From the NCBI GenBank assembly GCA_003255025.1, contig QANY01013250.1:2217023-2281022 (forward strand): a stretch of 64,000 bases of DNA, written 5' to 3'. How positions within the stretch are numbered: the stretch's first letter is position 1; every line of letters begins with the position of its first letter. Position numbers and translations under genes: made by a program. The stretch comes from Datisca glomerata (Eukaryota; Streptophyta; Magnoliopsida; Cucurbitales; Datiscaceae). The notes beneath the pieces were generated by a model, which worked only from the letters and a program-made list of their open reading frames with translations, was not told where the DNA came from and did no database searches. Below, in pieces: positions 1 through 12,323 of this stretch.

Positions 1-531
1 AGCTACACACATTGTTCAATTTTCCTTACAAAGAATCAGAGATGAGAGGAACGTTCGTCCAAGAGTGGAATCCGTTAACTCCTCCCGCAACAACCCTAAC
101 GTTGTCGCACCACCGGTTCCTACTCCCTTTCCTACTGTCGTTGTTCCACCCCGTTCTGCTTCGACTGGTCCCCCTACCCCCACAGCCAAGGACATTCTAG
201 TATGTGAAGAAGTTTCTCCTCCTCCTTCCCCATCTTCTTAGAGGTCAACTCCCACTTCTATCAGTTCTCAGGGGACGATCGAAGAAGGTTGACAACTGAG
301 GTGGCGGCGGTACATGGCGGCTCCACCCGTTCCTGCTTCCGTGAGCTTCTTAAAGGATCTTCGCTCCTTGCACATCATCGTGAAGCGGACCAAGTCTGAC
401 GTGGTCCATGCATGCCCCTTGTTGACCTTCCCGAGCCTATTGCAAGTAAATTTTTTCTTTCTTTGATTTTATCTCTTTGCTCTATCCTTTATTCTTTTCC
501 GTTTACTAACACTCAAAGGATTCTTTTATAG
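1..531 (+). other. Upstream part of decayed coiled-coil element
   Basis: No intact reading frame longer than about 60 codons. Proline- and serine-rich coding-like sequence with stops precedes the putative intron of the coiled-coil remnant. It probably belongs to the same decayed element, which continues off the left edge. Confidence 0.3.
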
Positions 532-1066
532 TCTGTGACTTATAACAACGGGATCCAGGAAGACATCTACTTCGTGGAACTCGAGATGATGAACTTTATG
601 AAGAAGGTGCAGGAGATAAACAAGTCTCATGGTGTTGTCCTTACGGATTGAGGTCATCTGAGGAAGGTTGAGACGAAGCTCCAAGGGGTTGTCACCCATC
701 TCACTGAAGAACTACATGCCACAATAGCTGGGCGGGCGAGGTTGGTGGAATCTCTGAAAGAGTCAAAGAAGGCTGCTGAGATCAACCGAGAGAACTTGTC
801 CGTTGTCGAAGGGAAGCAGGCTGAGGTAGGGGAAGTTGTCATCTGGGAAGGTTACTTTGGCTAAGGTTGGTGTGTGGGAATCCAAACTTGAGGCCGAGTA
901 CCAAGCCATTGTTGATCAGGTTAAGGGTATGACCTATAATGCATGTTACCGTGACGCCAAATCTGGTAAGGCTCCATGCATGCCCCTTGTTGACCTTCCC
1001 GAGCCTAAGCTGGACGTTCCCGCTTTTGACCCTCCTGCGGAGGCTACTCCAGAAGAGGAGTCTTAG
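532..1066 (+). pseudogene. Coiled-coil ORF remnant associated with gypsy-type elements
   Basis: The translation is rich in charged heptad-like sequence (KVQEINKSHG, RLVESLKESKKAAEINREN) and ends in an acidic proline-rich tail (PEPKLDVPAFDPP, then EATPEEES and a stop). A stop after residue 40 or so and a +1 frameshift near 840 break it into pieces, so it is not functional. A plausible 85-base intron lies just upstream (donor gtaaat near 446, acceptor tatag ending at 530). The layout recalls the C-terminal coiled coil of plant proteins annotated as 'putative gypsy-type transposase', abundant near gypsy elements, but I recognise the type rather than a specific family. A 35-base stretch around 976-1010 is also present at about 409-443, showing a small local duplication. 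Confidence 0.45.
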
Positions 1067-1079
1067 TTTAATTTCCTTT

Positions 1080-1990
1080 GCACTTCAATTTTTCATGTAT
1101 TTTGTACTTTTCTTGTATTTTAGCTTTTCGGTAAAATCTTTTTGTATTTTTCCAAAGTTAATGAGAAGATATTTCCCATTTCATTGTTTCTTTTATCAAC
1201 TTTCCTTTTTTAAATACTAAAATGATTTTCTGCTTCTGCTTTCTTCTGTCCTTTTCTCAAACACTTGGCAAATAATTAGCGAAAGCACTTTCACTTAACA
1301 AGAAATTTTCTCATTTCCTATAGTTACATGTTTACCCGATCTTGTTTTTAAGTTGGCTCGAAGAATAAGATTCTCTTTGGTTTATAATATAATAAAGTGG
1401 GCCCATTCCCGTTTAGTCTAACCACCTGTTTTCACATCTTTTTTGTTTTGCTCAGATTATTTACCATTCTATTTCGAAGACATTCATTCTTCTTTTTTCG
1501 CCTGTCTTTAGAAGACGCTTTTCCTTTTGAGAGTATGATTTATGAAATGCCCCTCTCAAGGATTTATGCCCTTAGTTCCTTTTGGGAGCAAGACTTATGA
1601 ACTGCCCACCCTAAGGATTTATGCCCTTAGTTCCTTCTAAAATTAGGACTTATGAATTATCCCTCCCTATGACTTATACCCTTAGTTCATTCTGGCAGTA
1701 GGAATTATGAACTGCCCCTTCCAAGGGCTTAGGCCCTTATTGTGTTGTTGTTATTAGAGATGAGGATCGGTGACACCAAGAGTTTTTTACGTAGAAAACC
1801 CTTGTGGGAAAACCCACGGGAAAACACCAACTTTAAACAAAGTATTTCTTTAGGTGGGCTGCATTCTATGGTTTGGCAGGTCCGTTCCGTCTTTTGTTTT
1901 TAAACAATAGTAGCCGTTTCCCCTACCCCACTGATGATACATGGTCATTCCCATGTTGGTTGATTGTATGCCGATACGGAATTAGGACTA
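1080..1990 (-). mobile_element. Ty3/gypsy LTR remnant (copy 1)
   Basis: It lies downstream of the - strand gypsy integrase. It matches in inverted orientation the LTR at 40.84-41.98 kb: both share a 'gggttttTNcacgt/aaaa' block near their internal end (1775-1840 here) and an array of about 57-bp units. The outer boundary is blurred by decay, so the coordinates are approximate. Confidence 0.5.
1530..1745. repeat. Four-copy ~57-bp tandem repeat inside gypsy LTR
   Basis: Each unit contains 'cttatgaactgcccc', then 'aaggatttatgccc' and 'ttagttcc'. Four diverged copies are visible. The same unit in opposite orientation recurs at 40.93-41.22 kb, linking the two gypsy remnants. Confidence 0.8.
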
Positions 1991-3266
1991 GGTCTCCCTT
2001 TTAAAATTCTCATTTTCGTACCTTCTTCTAGAAGTAAGATCTCATATTCTGATTGTAATGGGCCATTCGGATCAGGACTACTTCTCGGCGTTCTTCCAGT
2101 TCATCAAGGATATTTCTAAGGAGTTCTTTGTTTTGTTGCTCGTCCAGTCTATATCTCATAGTGGGGCTTCTTATTTTAATGTGAATCACTGCTTCTGGTC
2201 CATATGCTAGAGCAAACGGTGTTTCACTCGTGGCCTCTCAAGGGGTTGTTCTTTATGCCTATAGCACTGCTGGCAATTCTTCTACCCATTTCCCATTGGA
2301 TGTCTCTAGTAGTTTTTTCATATTGTCGAGTATAATTCAATTTGACATTTCAACTTGCTCATTTCCTTGTGAATAGTATGGTATAGAGAATCGGTTTATG
2401 ATCTTCAAGTCCTCACAAAAGGTTTTCACCATGTTTCCGGTGAACTGAAGTTTGTTGTCAGATATGAGAACCCGGGGAATTCCGTGTTGGCATACTAAGT
2501 TCTTCCACTTGAACCATTTTACTTCCTCCTCACGAATTCAGGTGAAGGCTTCAGCCTCAATCCATTTGGTGAAGTAATCTGTTGCGACCAACAAAAACTG
2601 CTTTTGAGCAAGTGCTACAGGGAGTGGTCCAACAATGTCTAGAGCCCATTACATGAATGGCCAAGGACTTGCTATGGTTTTGAGTTCTCTAGGGGTCATT
2701 TTGACTACAAGTGCAAAGCGTTGACATTTATGACATTTCTTTTCATACTGTTTAGCGTCTTGGTGCTTCTTTGGCCAGCAATACCCCTCGTTCATCACTT
2801 TGTGTGCAAAAGATCTGCCTCCAGTATGATTTCCACATATTCATTCGTGTATTTCTACTAATACATATTGAGCTTCTTTTTCTCGTAGACACTTCAGGTA
2901 CGAGCTTGTAAAGGATTTTTTACACAAAAGTTCATTTATCAATGTATAACTGGTGCTCCGTTGTTGTACTTTCCTGATGAGGAGCTTGTCCTTCGGAAGT
3001 ATTCCCTCTTTAAGGTAGCATATTATATCGTCTCGCTAGCTAGGTTCACTTTATACTTCAACGTCAGCTACACTATTCCACGGGAGCGAGACACTTGGTT
3101 TTTTCAGAAATTCTACGGGGACGTTCCTCTTATATGGGAATTGCAACGATGATCCCAATTTTTCCAATGCGTCAGCGTGCCTGTTCTCAATTCTTAGGAT
3201 CTGTTGGATTCCGTAGCTTTTTAATGTGCCTAGGAGGCCATTCGCTCGTTGTAGGTAGTTTATCAT
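1990..3266 (-). pseudogene. Ty3/gypsy pol remnant: RNase H end plus integrase
   Basis: Read on the - strand, it begins with the end of an RNase H domain (ENRHADALEKLGSS, 3051-3266). It continues with an H2C2-type zinc region (YWPKKHQDAKQYEKKCHKCQ, about 2780-2700) and an integrase core (TDYFTKWIEAEAFT, then QHGIPRVLISDNKLQFTG, about 2600-2440). It ends with the basic region before the C-terminal domain (about 2150-2040). Several in-frame stops, including one right after EAEAFT, make it non-functional. The RNase H part is cut at 3272 by copia element A. Its integrase sequence is the same family as the fragment at 40.35-40.84 kb. Confidence 0.85.
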
Positions 3267-3272
3267 CCTTTC

Positions 3273-5173
3273 TGTTGGGGGTTATGCCCTTAAAACAAGT
3301 GTATTAACATTTCAATATGAAATTTAATGAAATTACATTTTTCTTATAACTGTTCTTTTAAATTATTATTGAATAACTTATATAAATATCTGAAAAGTCT
3401 ATATTCATTAATGAGACTATTATCTTATATTAGTATAAGACGATTAAGATCATAGATAATGAATAAAAATGTCAGCAACATATTAAAGTATGAAATCTTT
3501 AATGAATGGTTGCTATTATGGTTCACTAAGCAGTATGAATGCATGTGATTTAGATCGAGATCATTGATATGGATAGACATCTTAGTGAAAATACCTTATA
3601 TAATAAGATTATATATGACAGAATCAATTTGAATTAATAGTTTTTTAACGTACCGTTTATCGTAAAAATTTAATACACATCAATCTGATGATCATATGTA
3701 GATGAGTCTGAATCTTGAGTAGTCATGAACTCATATACATGTCTACTTGATCTTTTGATTCACTCGTTAATGTTTGTTTGTAACACATGCTAATGAATTT
3801 TATTTTGGAGATTCAGTGATATGGATTGCTGTGAAAATGATTTTACAAGATTTGAAATCCAAGTTTTCCTAACGGATCATCTATTGGTTCCCTAAAGTGT
3901 TAATTCTGGAACTAAATGATTATTGAGTTCAAATTTATAATACGATTATAAATTAACCATTCACTAGTGAATTAATGGTACTTAATGATCAAGAGGTAAT
4001 TCAAAGGCTAAAATGATAACTTTGACCAGTTCTAATTATAGAACCAATAATTGGAGAACAGAAATACATAAAATGATTATGTCATTGGACTACACGAGAA
4101 TACTATGTAAATACATTCTATAATCTCTAAGAGTGCAATTCAATATTTATAGTAGAGTAATAATGTAATTAATAAATAATATTATTTAATTAAAGAGTTT
4201 AATTAATAATCTGATTTATTTGAGCTTAAGATTATAGTTTCATGGTCCCCAAGTCACTTCTGTATTACGTAGTCTAGGGTGTGAATATTTGAGGACATGA
4301 AAAAATGTCTGAGTTGCAAAAAAAAATTTTATTCTAGAGCAAGTACGTAATTATGAGATAATTATATGTGATTAATTAATTAATTGAATTATTTATATAT
4401 AAATTACAAAAATTACATATATATATATATATATATAGTTATATCGATTAATTTTTTAATTATCGAGAAGTGAGACATAATATGTAATTTGTGAAACTAG
4501 ATAATTATAAATTATTAATATAATAATTTGAATCAACTAAATCTGTTATTTGTGAACTAACAAATAAGTTAGTTGATAGGGATAATCAAATATGTTAATT
4601 TTGAATTAACTAATATCTAGATATTTATTTAATTAAAATAAATATTTAATTCATAATTATCATATGTCAATCACTAATTAAGAATCAGAGATTGTAAAAA
4701 AGAGTTAATAAAAAAAGTATGTGAGAATAATCATCGTGTTTACTCAGATGATTGTCTCACAAAAATTAATCATTCTCAGTAAACCTCTAGATCTCATTGT
4801 TGAGTGCATCTAGAGACAGAAAAAGTGTATTTGATTATTCTACGTGCCCACACACGCCCTAGTACGTTTGAGGATTGACTTGGAAGATCTTGGCATGGAT
4901 ATCGAAATCTATTGTTCGTGAGAACGCAAAATCGTTGGTTTGCGATGACAGTTGATATAGACTATAAGAGGTATATGATTTCTATTCATGTATGTCTCCA
5001 ATTTAATATATAAATATATAATGAATCATGATTGAAAATAACTTTTAATAATTTTTATTTTGGAAACCGTTACGTCGCGCATGTTTTCATTTTATCAAAA
5101 AATATACAATTCATTTTTAATAATTTTTTAAAAGCCACACGCCTCTGCCGCGTGTTCGCCGTGTTTTCTAACA
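3273..5173 (+). mobile_element. Copia element A, 5' LTR
   Basis: It starts TGTTGGGGGTTATG and ends CTAACA just before a primer-binding site. It is colinear with 7844-9796, apart from a ~330-bp insertion in that copy. Length is 1901 bp. It contains an (AT)n tract at 4414-4437. Inserted in the gypsy RNase H region; the preceding 5 bases are CTTTC, but the partner target duplication is lost because the 3' LTR is truncated. Confidence 0.85.
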
Positions 5174-5174
5174 A

Positions 5175-5187
5175 TGTATCAGAACGG
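5175..5187 (+). other. Primer-binding site of copia element A
   Basis: TGTATCAGAACGG directly follows the LTR end and is a mutated form of the TGGTATCAGAGC site complementary to initiator methionine tRNA used by plant copia elements. Confidence 0.7.
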
Positions 5188-6359
5188 CCATTATATATTT
5201 ATATATTAAATATTGTGTTAGTGTTCTTGTATTGTTCATAATATATATTGATATATGTGAATGAATTGATGGTTTGTTTTTTGAATGTATGGTTAAATAA
5301 TGGATCATTAATTGTATGGTGATTATTGGGTTAGACTTTATTCTTTAATTTTTCGTTAGATCTTCTGTAAGTCATTTTGGGGCGTAGAAATTTTTGTAAT
5401 TTTATTTTGAATATTACATTACAATTATTCCGACCGCGAGAAGACAATGAACGCATGAGACGAATGAGGAGGAAAAGGCAAAAATAAGAATTCCTAGGGA
5501 ATCTGGCGCCGGTACCAGAAATAGAATTTTCGGCACTGGCATCGCCGGAAAAACCGGTTCCAGCGGCAAGCCCGCCGAAAAATTGGCATCGACGGCGGTG
5601 CAATCATGTCTGACGTCGGTGGCCGGTGATGGTGGACTTCCGACGTCGGTGATGGGTGACGGTTTTATGATATCCCTAATTCTATCTATTATCTTTTAAA
5701 TTTTGAAATTAATGTAATTTTAAAATTAATTTTTAATTTTTAATTTTATAAAAATTAAAGATTAATTAATTGATTGGGTTTGACCTAAGTTTGACCAAGT
5801 CAATAAATTGTTTATTGACTAGGTCAAATTCAATAATTTTAAAAGATAATTATAGAGATAATATTTAATTAAGAAAAATAGTTTTTCTTAATAAAATAGT
5901 TTTGTTCAAAGCTTGAAAATTATGAAAATGGAGTTCAGGTGGAGAATGAGATATTTTGGAAATATGTAATCTTGAAGTTCTTTTTGTAATTTTTTTTTAT
6001 TTCAGTGGTTGTGATTTAGAAGTACTCAATAGTCACTTGGCCCATTCTTATTTTATTTAATTGTTAAATAAATATTTATTAATTTTTATGTAATTGATAA
6101 CACGATCATGCATTAGTCGATCACATGTCATAGATTAAACCCCACACATTTTTATTTAATCATGTTTGTCATCAGTAGAAACATGATTTATTAGGGTTGT
6201 CCTAATATGTTTATTTAAATTATTTTGAGAAATCAATTGCATGTAAACTGATAGGTTTTATTAGGTAAAACTTGGTAACCACACCACAATAAAGGCTATA
6301 GTAACCTTTAGGATAACCAACTTTATTAAAATAATTTTATTAAACATATTAGGAACTTG
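5188..6359 (+). other. Element A leader; gag, protease and integrase missing
   Basis: This stretch holds only the GC-richer leader with repeated 'gacgtcggtg' motifs (5600-5660) and AT-rich sequence. No gag, zinc knuckle, protease or integrase coding is visible. An imperfect inverted repeat of about 30 bases (cctaatatgttta at 6195, taaacatattagg at 6340) flanks the point where reverse transcriptase sequence begins, suggesting the deletion or rearrangement that removed the front of the polyprotein. Confidence 0.6.
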
Positions 6360-7829
6360 TACATCCACCTAAAGATATCAAACCCATTGGATGTAAATAG
6401 ATCTTCAAGAAAAAAAAAGAGGTGCGGATGGGAAAATAGAGACTTTCAAGATACGACTAATAGCCAAGGGCTATATACAAAGGGAATGAGTCGATTATGA
6501 AGAGATATTCTCCCATGTTGCCAACCTAAAAGCATTCGCATCCTTTTGTCCATTGTCGCTAGTTTGTACTATGAAATATGGCAAATGGACAACAAGATAG
6601 CTTTCTTAAATGGCTCTCTTGAAGAAAGCATTCATATGATACAACCAGAATGGTTCGTGAAAATGGGGCAAGATCAGAAAGTATGCAAGTTGCTTAAATC
6701 AATTTATAGATTAAAGCAAACATCTAGATTTTGGAATCTTACCGTTAATGAGATTATTAAATCATATAGTTTTGAGCAAAATGTTGACGAAACTTGTGTT
6801 TTAAATACATCAAAGACAAGATAGTGATTTTCTTAGTTCTTAATATTGATGATATTCTACTGATTGAGAACGATGTAGAAACTTTATCAAAGGTAAATAA
6901 GTGGTTAGCTGAGAGATTCCAAATGAAAGATTTAGGAGAGACGAGCTATGTTCTAAGCATCCAAATCCTAAGGGATAGAAAGAACAACTCTTAGCACTTT
7001 CTCATGCATATTATATTGATAAGGTGCTGGAGAGATTCTCTATGGAGAATTTTAAAAAATATCAACTACCGACCATACATGACATTATCCTCTCCAAATA
7101 GCAATGTCCAATGACAACTCAAGAGGAAGAGGATATGAGAAAGGTTCCTTATGCTTCAGCTATTTGGTAGTTTCATGTATGTCATGTTGTGTATAAGACC
7201 AGACATCTGTTATGTAGTGAAAATTTTCAGTCGTTATCAATCGAATCCATGTTTAGAAAATTGGATTGCAGTAAAGCACATTCTCGAGTATCTTAGGAGA
7301 ACGAGAAACTATATGCTTGTTTATTCAGGTGGAGATCTGAACCCCACTGGATATACTGATTCTGATTTTTAATCAGATAGAGACAGGATGAAAGTCAACG
7401 TCTGGATCAGTATTCACCCTAGGTGGATGAGTTGTAGTCTGGAGAAGTATCAAATAATCTATCATTGCAGATTCCACTATGGAAGCTGAATTTATAGCAG
7501 CTTGTGAAGCTGCGAAAGAAGCAGTATGGCTCAGAAAATTCTATACTGATATGGAAGTAGTTTGAGATATGGACAAGCCACTGATCCTATACAGTGACAA
7601 CAGTAGGGCAGTGACTAATTTCAAAGAACCAAGGAGCCACAAGAGGAGCAAGCACATAGAGAGGAAATATCATCTTGTACGAGAGATCATGCATTGGGGG
7701 GATGCGACTGCTATGAAGATAGCGTCAGATCAGAACCTGGCTGATCTTTTTACTCAGACACTTCCTGTGAAGTCATTTGAGGGTCATATGCGTAACATGG
7801 GGTTGAGAGAGATGCCACATTTAATTTAG
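6360..7829 (+). pseudogene. Copia element A pol remnant: reverse transcriptase and RNase H
   Basis: Starts in the N-terminal part of a copia reverse transcriptase (PPKDIKPIGCK, then IKRLIAKGY-like sequence). It continues through MDNKIAFLNGSLEESI (6590-6640, usually MDVKTAFLNG), SIYRLKQTSRFWN, and the catalytic region as NIDDILLI (6842-6865, usually YVDDILLI). The RNase H follows: YSGGDLNPTGYTDSDF near 7320-7370, then EPRSHKRSKHIERKYHLVRE near 7625-7685, ending with FTQTLPVKSFEGH and the terminal stop at 7827-7829. At least three frameshifts or stops break it into pieces (6546-6824, 6794-6994, 7151-7372, 7569-7829). It would need a helper element to move. Confidence 0.9.
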
Positions 7830-7830
7830 G

Positions 7831-7843
7831 GCAAGTGGGAGAT
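7831..7843 (+). other. Polypurine tract of copia element A
   Basis: GCAAGTGGGAGAT directly precedes the 3' LTR and matches the usual copia plus-strand primer CAAGTGGGAGAT. Confidence 0.8.
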
Positions 7844-8993
7844 CCTTATGGGTTACGGCCTCAAAATATGTGTATTGACGTTTAAATATGAAATTTAATG
7901 GAATAATATTTTTCTAATAATTGTTCTTTTAAATTATTGTTGAATATTTTATATAAATATCTGAAAATTCTATATTCATTAATGAGACTATGATATTGTA
8001 TTAGTACGGGATGATTAAGTTTATAGATAATGAATAAAAATGTCAAAAACATATTAAAGTATGAAATCTTTAATGAATGGTTGCTACTACGGTTCACTAA
8101 GAATTATGAATGCATGTGATCTAGATCTAGATCATTGTTGTGGATAGACATATTAGTGAATGTATTTTATATAATATGATTATATATGATAGAACCGATG
8201 TGAATTAATATATTTATTAACGTATCGTTTATCATAAAGATTTAATACACATCAATCTGATGATTATATGTAGATAAGTCTGAATCTTGAGTAGTCATGA
8301 ACTCCTATACATGTATACATGATTTTTTGATTCACTCGTTAATGTTTGTTTGTAAAATAGGCTAGTGACTTTTGTTTTGGAGATTCAGTGATATGGATGG
8401 CTGAGAATATAATCTTACAATATTTGGAATCTAAGCTTTCCTAACGGATCTTATATTGGTTCTCTTAAATATTAATTCTGAAACAAAATGGTTATTGAGC
8501 TCAAATTTTTAATACGATTATAAATTAGTCATTCACTAGTGATTTAATGGTATTTAAAGATCAAAAGGTAATTAGAATGGTGAAATAGTAATTTTGACCA
8601 GCTCTAATTAACGAACCAATAATTGAAGGACAGAACTACGTGAAATGATTATAACAATGGACTACACGAGAATACTCTGTAAATACATTCTAAACTTTAA
8701 GAGTGCAATTCTATATTTATAGTAGAGTAAAATGGAATTAATAAATAATATTATTTAATTAAAGAATTTAATTAATAATCTAATTTATTGAAGCTTAAGA
8801 TTCTAGGTCCATGGTACTCAAGCCACCTCTGTACTGCACATTCTATGGTGTAGATATTTCTAGACATGAGAAAATGCCTGACATGTAAATAAATTTTTAT
8901 TCTGGGATAAATACGTAATTATGAGATAATTATATATGATTAATTAATTAAGAATGATATAATTTAATTATTTATATATAAATTTTAAAAATT

Positions 8994-9008
8994 ACACACA
9001 CACACAAA

Positions 9009-9056
<48 letters not shown>
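8994..9056. repeat. (AC)n microsatellite in element A 3' LTR
   Basis: About 63 bases of AC repeats, with two AAAC interruptions near the start, occupy the place where the 5' LTR has (AT)n at 4414-4437. Confidence 0.95.
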
Positions 9057-9062
<6 letters not shown>

Positions 9063-9324
9063 ATTATATCTATTAATTTTTTAATTTTTCATAAGTGAGA
9101 AAGAATATTCAATTTTATGAAATTAGATAATTATAAATTACTATTAGATAATAATTTCAATCAACTAAATTTGTTATTTGTGAACTAAGAGATAAGTTAG
9201 TTGATAAGAACAATCAGATATATTAATTTTGAATTAACTGATATTTAGATATTTATCAAATTAAAATAAATATTAAATTCACAGTAGCTGTCACGTATCA
9301 ATCACTGATTGAGAATCATAGATT

Positions 9325-9656
9325 GACATGAACTACTGTAGTGCCATGTGACACTGCAGTAGTGGAGGTACAATACTATAGTGGCACACAACACTGCACT
9401 AGCGTCGTGGCACACAGTGTCGTGAGGCACTATGATAGCTTATGGCAACTGCAGTGTCGCACGACACTGCAGTTGTGCACAAATTATAGTGGGTCTCACT
9501 GCAATGGTAATTTTAAAATTAAATATTATTTTTAGTTTATCCCTAAAAATATGATATGTCATTATTTAAAAAATACATAGATATTATTCTATTGACTTCA
9601 GTGTTGATAGAGAGTGAAGAACATAATTGCTATCATGGAGAATTTTCTCTGTGATT
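9325..9656. mobile_element. Palindrome-rich ~330-bp insertion in element A 3' LTR
   Basis: The 5' LTR reads straight from 'aatcagagattg' into 'taaaaaagagtt', whereas here about 330 bases intervene. The insert is packed with CACTGCAGTG- and GTGTCG-type motifs. It includes a perfect palindrome at 9446-9475 with 14-base arms (CAACTGCAGTGTCG) and a 2-base loop. No clear terminal inverted repeats; a short GATT lies at both borders. A fold-back or MITE-like insertion is the best guess. Confidence 0.6.
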
Positions 9657-9796
9657 AAAGAGTTAATAAAAAAGCTCTGTGAGAATAATCATCGTATTTT
9701 CTCAAAGGATTGCCTCGCAAAAATTAATCATTTTCAGTAAATCTCTAGATCTCATGTGTTGAGTACATTAAGAGATAGAAAAATTGTATTTGATTA

Positions 9797-10776
9797 AATA
9801 GGTCGAGAATTTATGGAGATAAATTCATCGGGTATTTGAATTCTTAGCTTTGTTCATGTGGGTCTATTCGGTCTCAGAAATAGCTAATGAGAACAATAAT
9901 AGATAAATGAAGTAAATTTGATCAAAATGTGTTTTGGTGCCAATGCATATTTCCTACACTTATATGTGATGGGAGATGTCATTTAATTAGTTAAGTGTGA
10001 TTATATGTATTGAAATTAATTAGTTTATTATTTTTTAATTATTAGAAAATTAGTAAATAAAAAATAAATTAATTAATTGATAATGATCAATTAATTTATC
10101 GATTGGATTGATGAATCTCGATACAACTCAAACTCTAGAGAATACTGTAATTTTTGGCAATTATGAAAATATGTGATGAATTTTTGAAAATTTAAAAATA
10201 TATGGGTATATTTGTAAATATCAAAAATTACATTTTATCAATATTTAATAGTAATCTGATTGCAGATAGATCTTGTATCAGATACAATTGCTTGTTAACA
10301 GAAGCAAAAGAAAAAAAAATGTTTCCCCTCCCTCCCTATTGCCGCCGAAAATTATATAGAAGGAGAAAATGTTTGATTTTCCTTCTTCAATGGTTTTGAG
10401 AGCCCACACTAAAATTCCTACACAAAATTCTTGTGATATATATTTTTGAAATTAATTGGTGGTTGTTGGTGGATGAAATTCGTAAATCATTCTTGGAGTT
10501 CAAGTGCGTGATTCGGATCCCGAAGCTTGTAGAGCACGAAGAACGCTCGAAGGTTCTGCCGGTTCAGAAATTCTACGATACAAGGTATAGGTGAAAAAAT
10601 TGTTTCTAACATTATCTTCTCGTTTAATGTCGTATATGCATAATCACACGTTGTTTGGTTTTAAATTATTTAATTTGATTAAACAAGTTAATTAGAATTT
10701 TTTTTATATTCCGCCCACGAACCGTTCATGGTTCAAATTTGTTTTTAATTCATTTTAAAATTAACCGGTCCCAAGA
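9797..10776 (+). mobile_element. Copia element B, partial 5' LTR
   Basis: Matches about 17196-18161 of the B 3' LTR to its end (CCGGTCCCAAGA) but lacks the first ~960 bases, which were removed at the junction with element A. Confidence 0.85.
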
Positions 10777-10778
10777 AT

Positions 10779-10790
10779 TTGTATCAAAGT
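10779..10790 (+). other. Primer-binding site of copia element B
   Basis: TTGTATCAAAGT follows the LTR end and is a degraded TTGGTATCAGAG site; the related element E keeps the intact form at 54552-54563. Confidence 0.65.
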
Positions 10791-12323
10791 AATAGGTTAT
10801 TGATTATGCATGTTGATATTTGAAACGAACGTATCGTGAATTTTGCAGATGTTGGCATATGATTTTGTATGGTAGATTTGAAATTATTTTGAATGTGTTA
10901 TATGATTGGATCTCTAACCATTGGGTCTAAGCATTTTTATTTCCATTTAGAATTGATGTATGCCGGATTTGAGGCATATGATTTTATGTAATTTATTTCG
11001 TTGTAAAAGTTGTAATTTTATAAATTTGATAAAATCGTCGTCACCGGAAACCGTCATCAAGAATTCGTCAGAATGCACTACTCATGTGGAATGACTGTTC
11101 ACCATGAAAGACTGTTCATGTCAGAATTACTGTTCACACCAGAGTTACTGTTCCGGCGACCGCGGTACTATTCCGGTGCCCATCGCCGCCTTTGTCCGCT
11201 CTCGTGCCCTTCATGGTGATTGGGGTTTGTGAAACCTTATACGGTAACAATTAGGGTTTATGAAACCCTGTGGTGTTTTGCAATAACCCTTATCCTATTT
11301 TTTTTTATCTTTTAAAATTTTGAATTTTAAATTTTAAAATTTAAACAAATAATAGATAATTTTGAATTCAAAGATAATTATCTATTTTATCTTTTGAATT
11401 TTGAATTCAAAATATAATTATCAATGTTATATTTTATCGTTTGTTTTGTTTTTAAGAAAAAAGGAAGATAATTAGTGAGCTTATTTAATTAAGAAAACAG
11501 TTTTCCTTAATTAAAGGTTTTAATCAAAATTTAATTTTTGAATTTTTGAAATTTATTTTTAATTTTGAAGTTTGAAACTTGAATTTGGAATTTGTTGAGT
11601 TTAAAATGGGAATGGACTTTTGTAAAGAGTTACAAAGTGGTGGGACAACCTGAAGGACAAATAAACAATTACAGACACCATGAATATTTATAAATTAATT
11701 TATTATTTATTATTCTTTTTAGGTTGTAATTAGAAATGAGCCAATAGAGTGGTTAATTTTAAATGTATGATTTAATTTTAATCGCACATCATTATATAAC
11801 ATTCCATATAGAACTAGGGATATGTCAATATCAAATTGCCATGTACCATGTACATGCATCTATTGTAGATGAATTATAATGATTATAATTTAATTACAAT
11901 GTGAAATTAATAATGTTTATGATTTTAAATTAGGATTTCAAAAACTAAGTGGGAGGGTCATTTACGTTGAAATGTTCTCAAGGTCTCCAACGCGAACTTG
12001 ATCGTGCGACGATGAATGGTTTAGAACCGCCCAAAGCTGTTCTCTCTTCAATGGGAGAAACTTTAAAGTCGTGTTGCTTTGAGTCATCGATTTGCTTGAG
12101 AAGCTAAGACTTCTAAAGGAAGTGGTGAGAAGTGTCTCGATGCAATATGAGATAGTTTGGACTTTATCCCTCGATGAGACAAGCTATCATTTTTTATCGT
12201 AACATCATGAAGTGAATATTTTTTATGGATTTTTAAATATTGAAGTAGTAACATCATGCATCATACTTTCTTAAACGATTGCGCATTTATTTACACCGCT
12301 TTATTTATTTTTTTGAGTAATCA
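10791..12323 (+). other. Element B untranslated leader
   Basis: No coding sequence. A GC-richer block (11030-11230) with repeated 'actgttc' and 'ccggcg' motifs is followed by long AT-rich runs. The part at 12120-12190 (gatagtttggactttatccc) is conserved in inverted orientation in element E at 53925-53985, confirming this as family leader sequence. Confidence 0.7.

Larger units (their letters stand above)
7844..9796 (+). mobile_element. Copia element A, 3' LTR (truncated)
   Basis: Colinear with the 5' LTR from its first bases; the initial TGTTGGGGG is mutated to CCTTATGGG. Homology stops at a GATTA pentamer (9792-9796), where sequence of the element B LTR takes over. The distal ~340 bases of this LTR are missing. 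The copy carries an expanded (AC)n tract and a private insertion, so the two LTRs have diverged substantially. Confidence 0.85.

Noticed and set aside
5331..5603. 90-codon - strand frame in the element A leader
   Set aside because: Antisense to the copia leader; no domain features.
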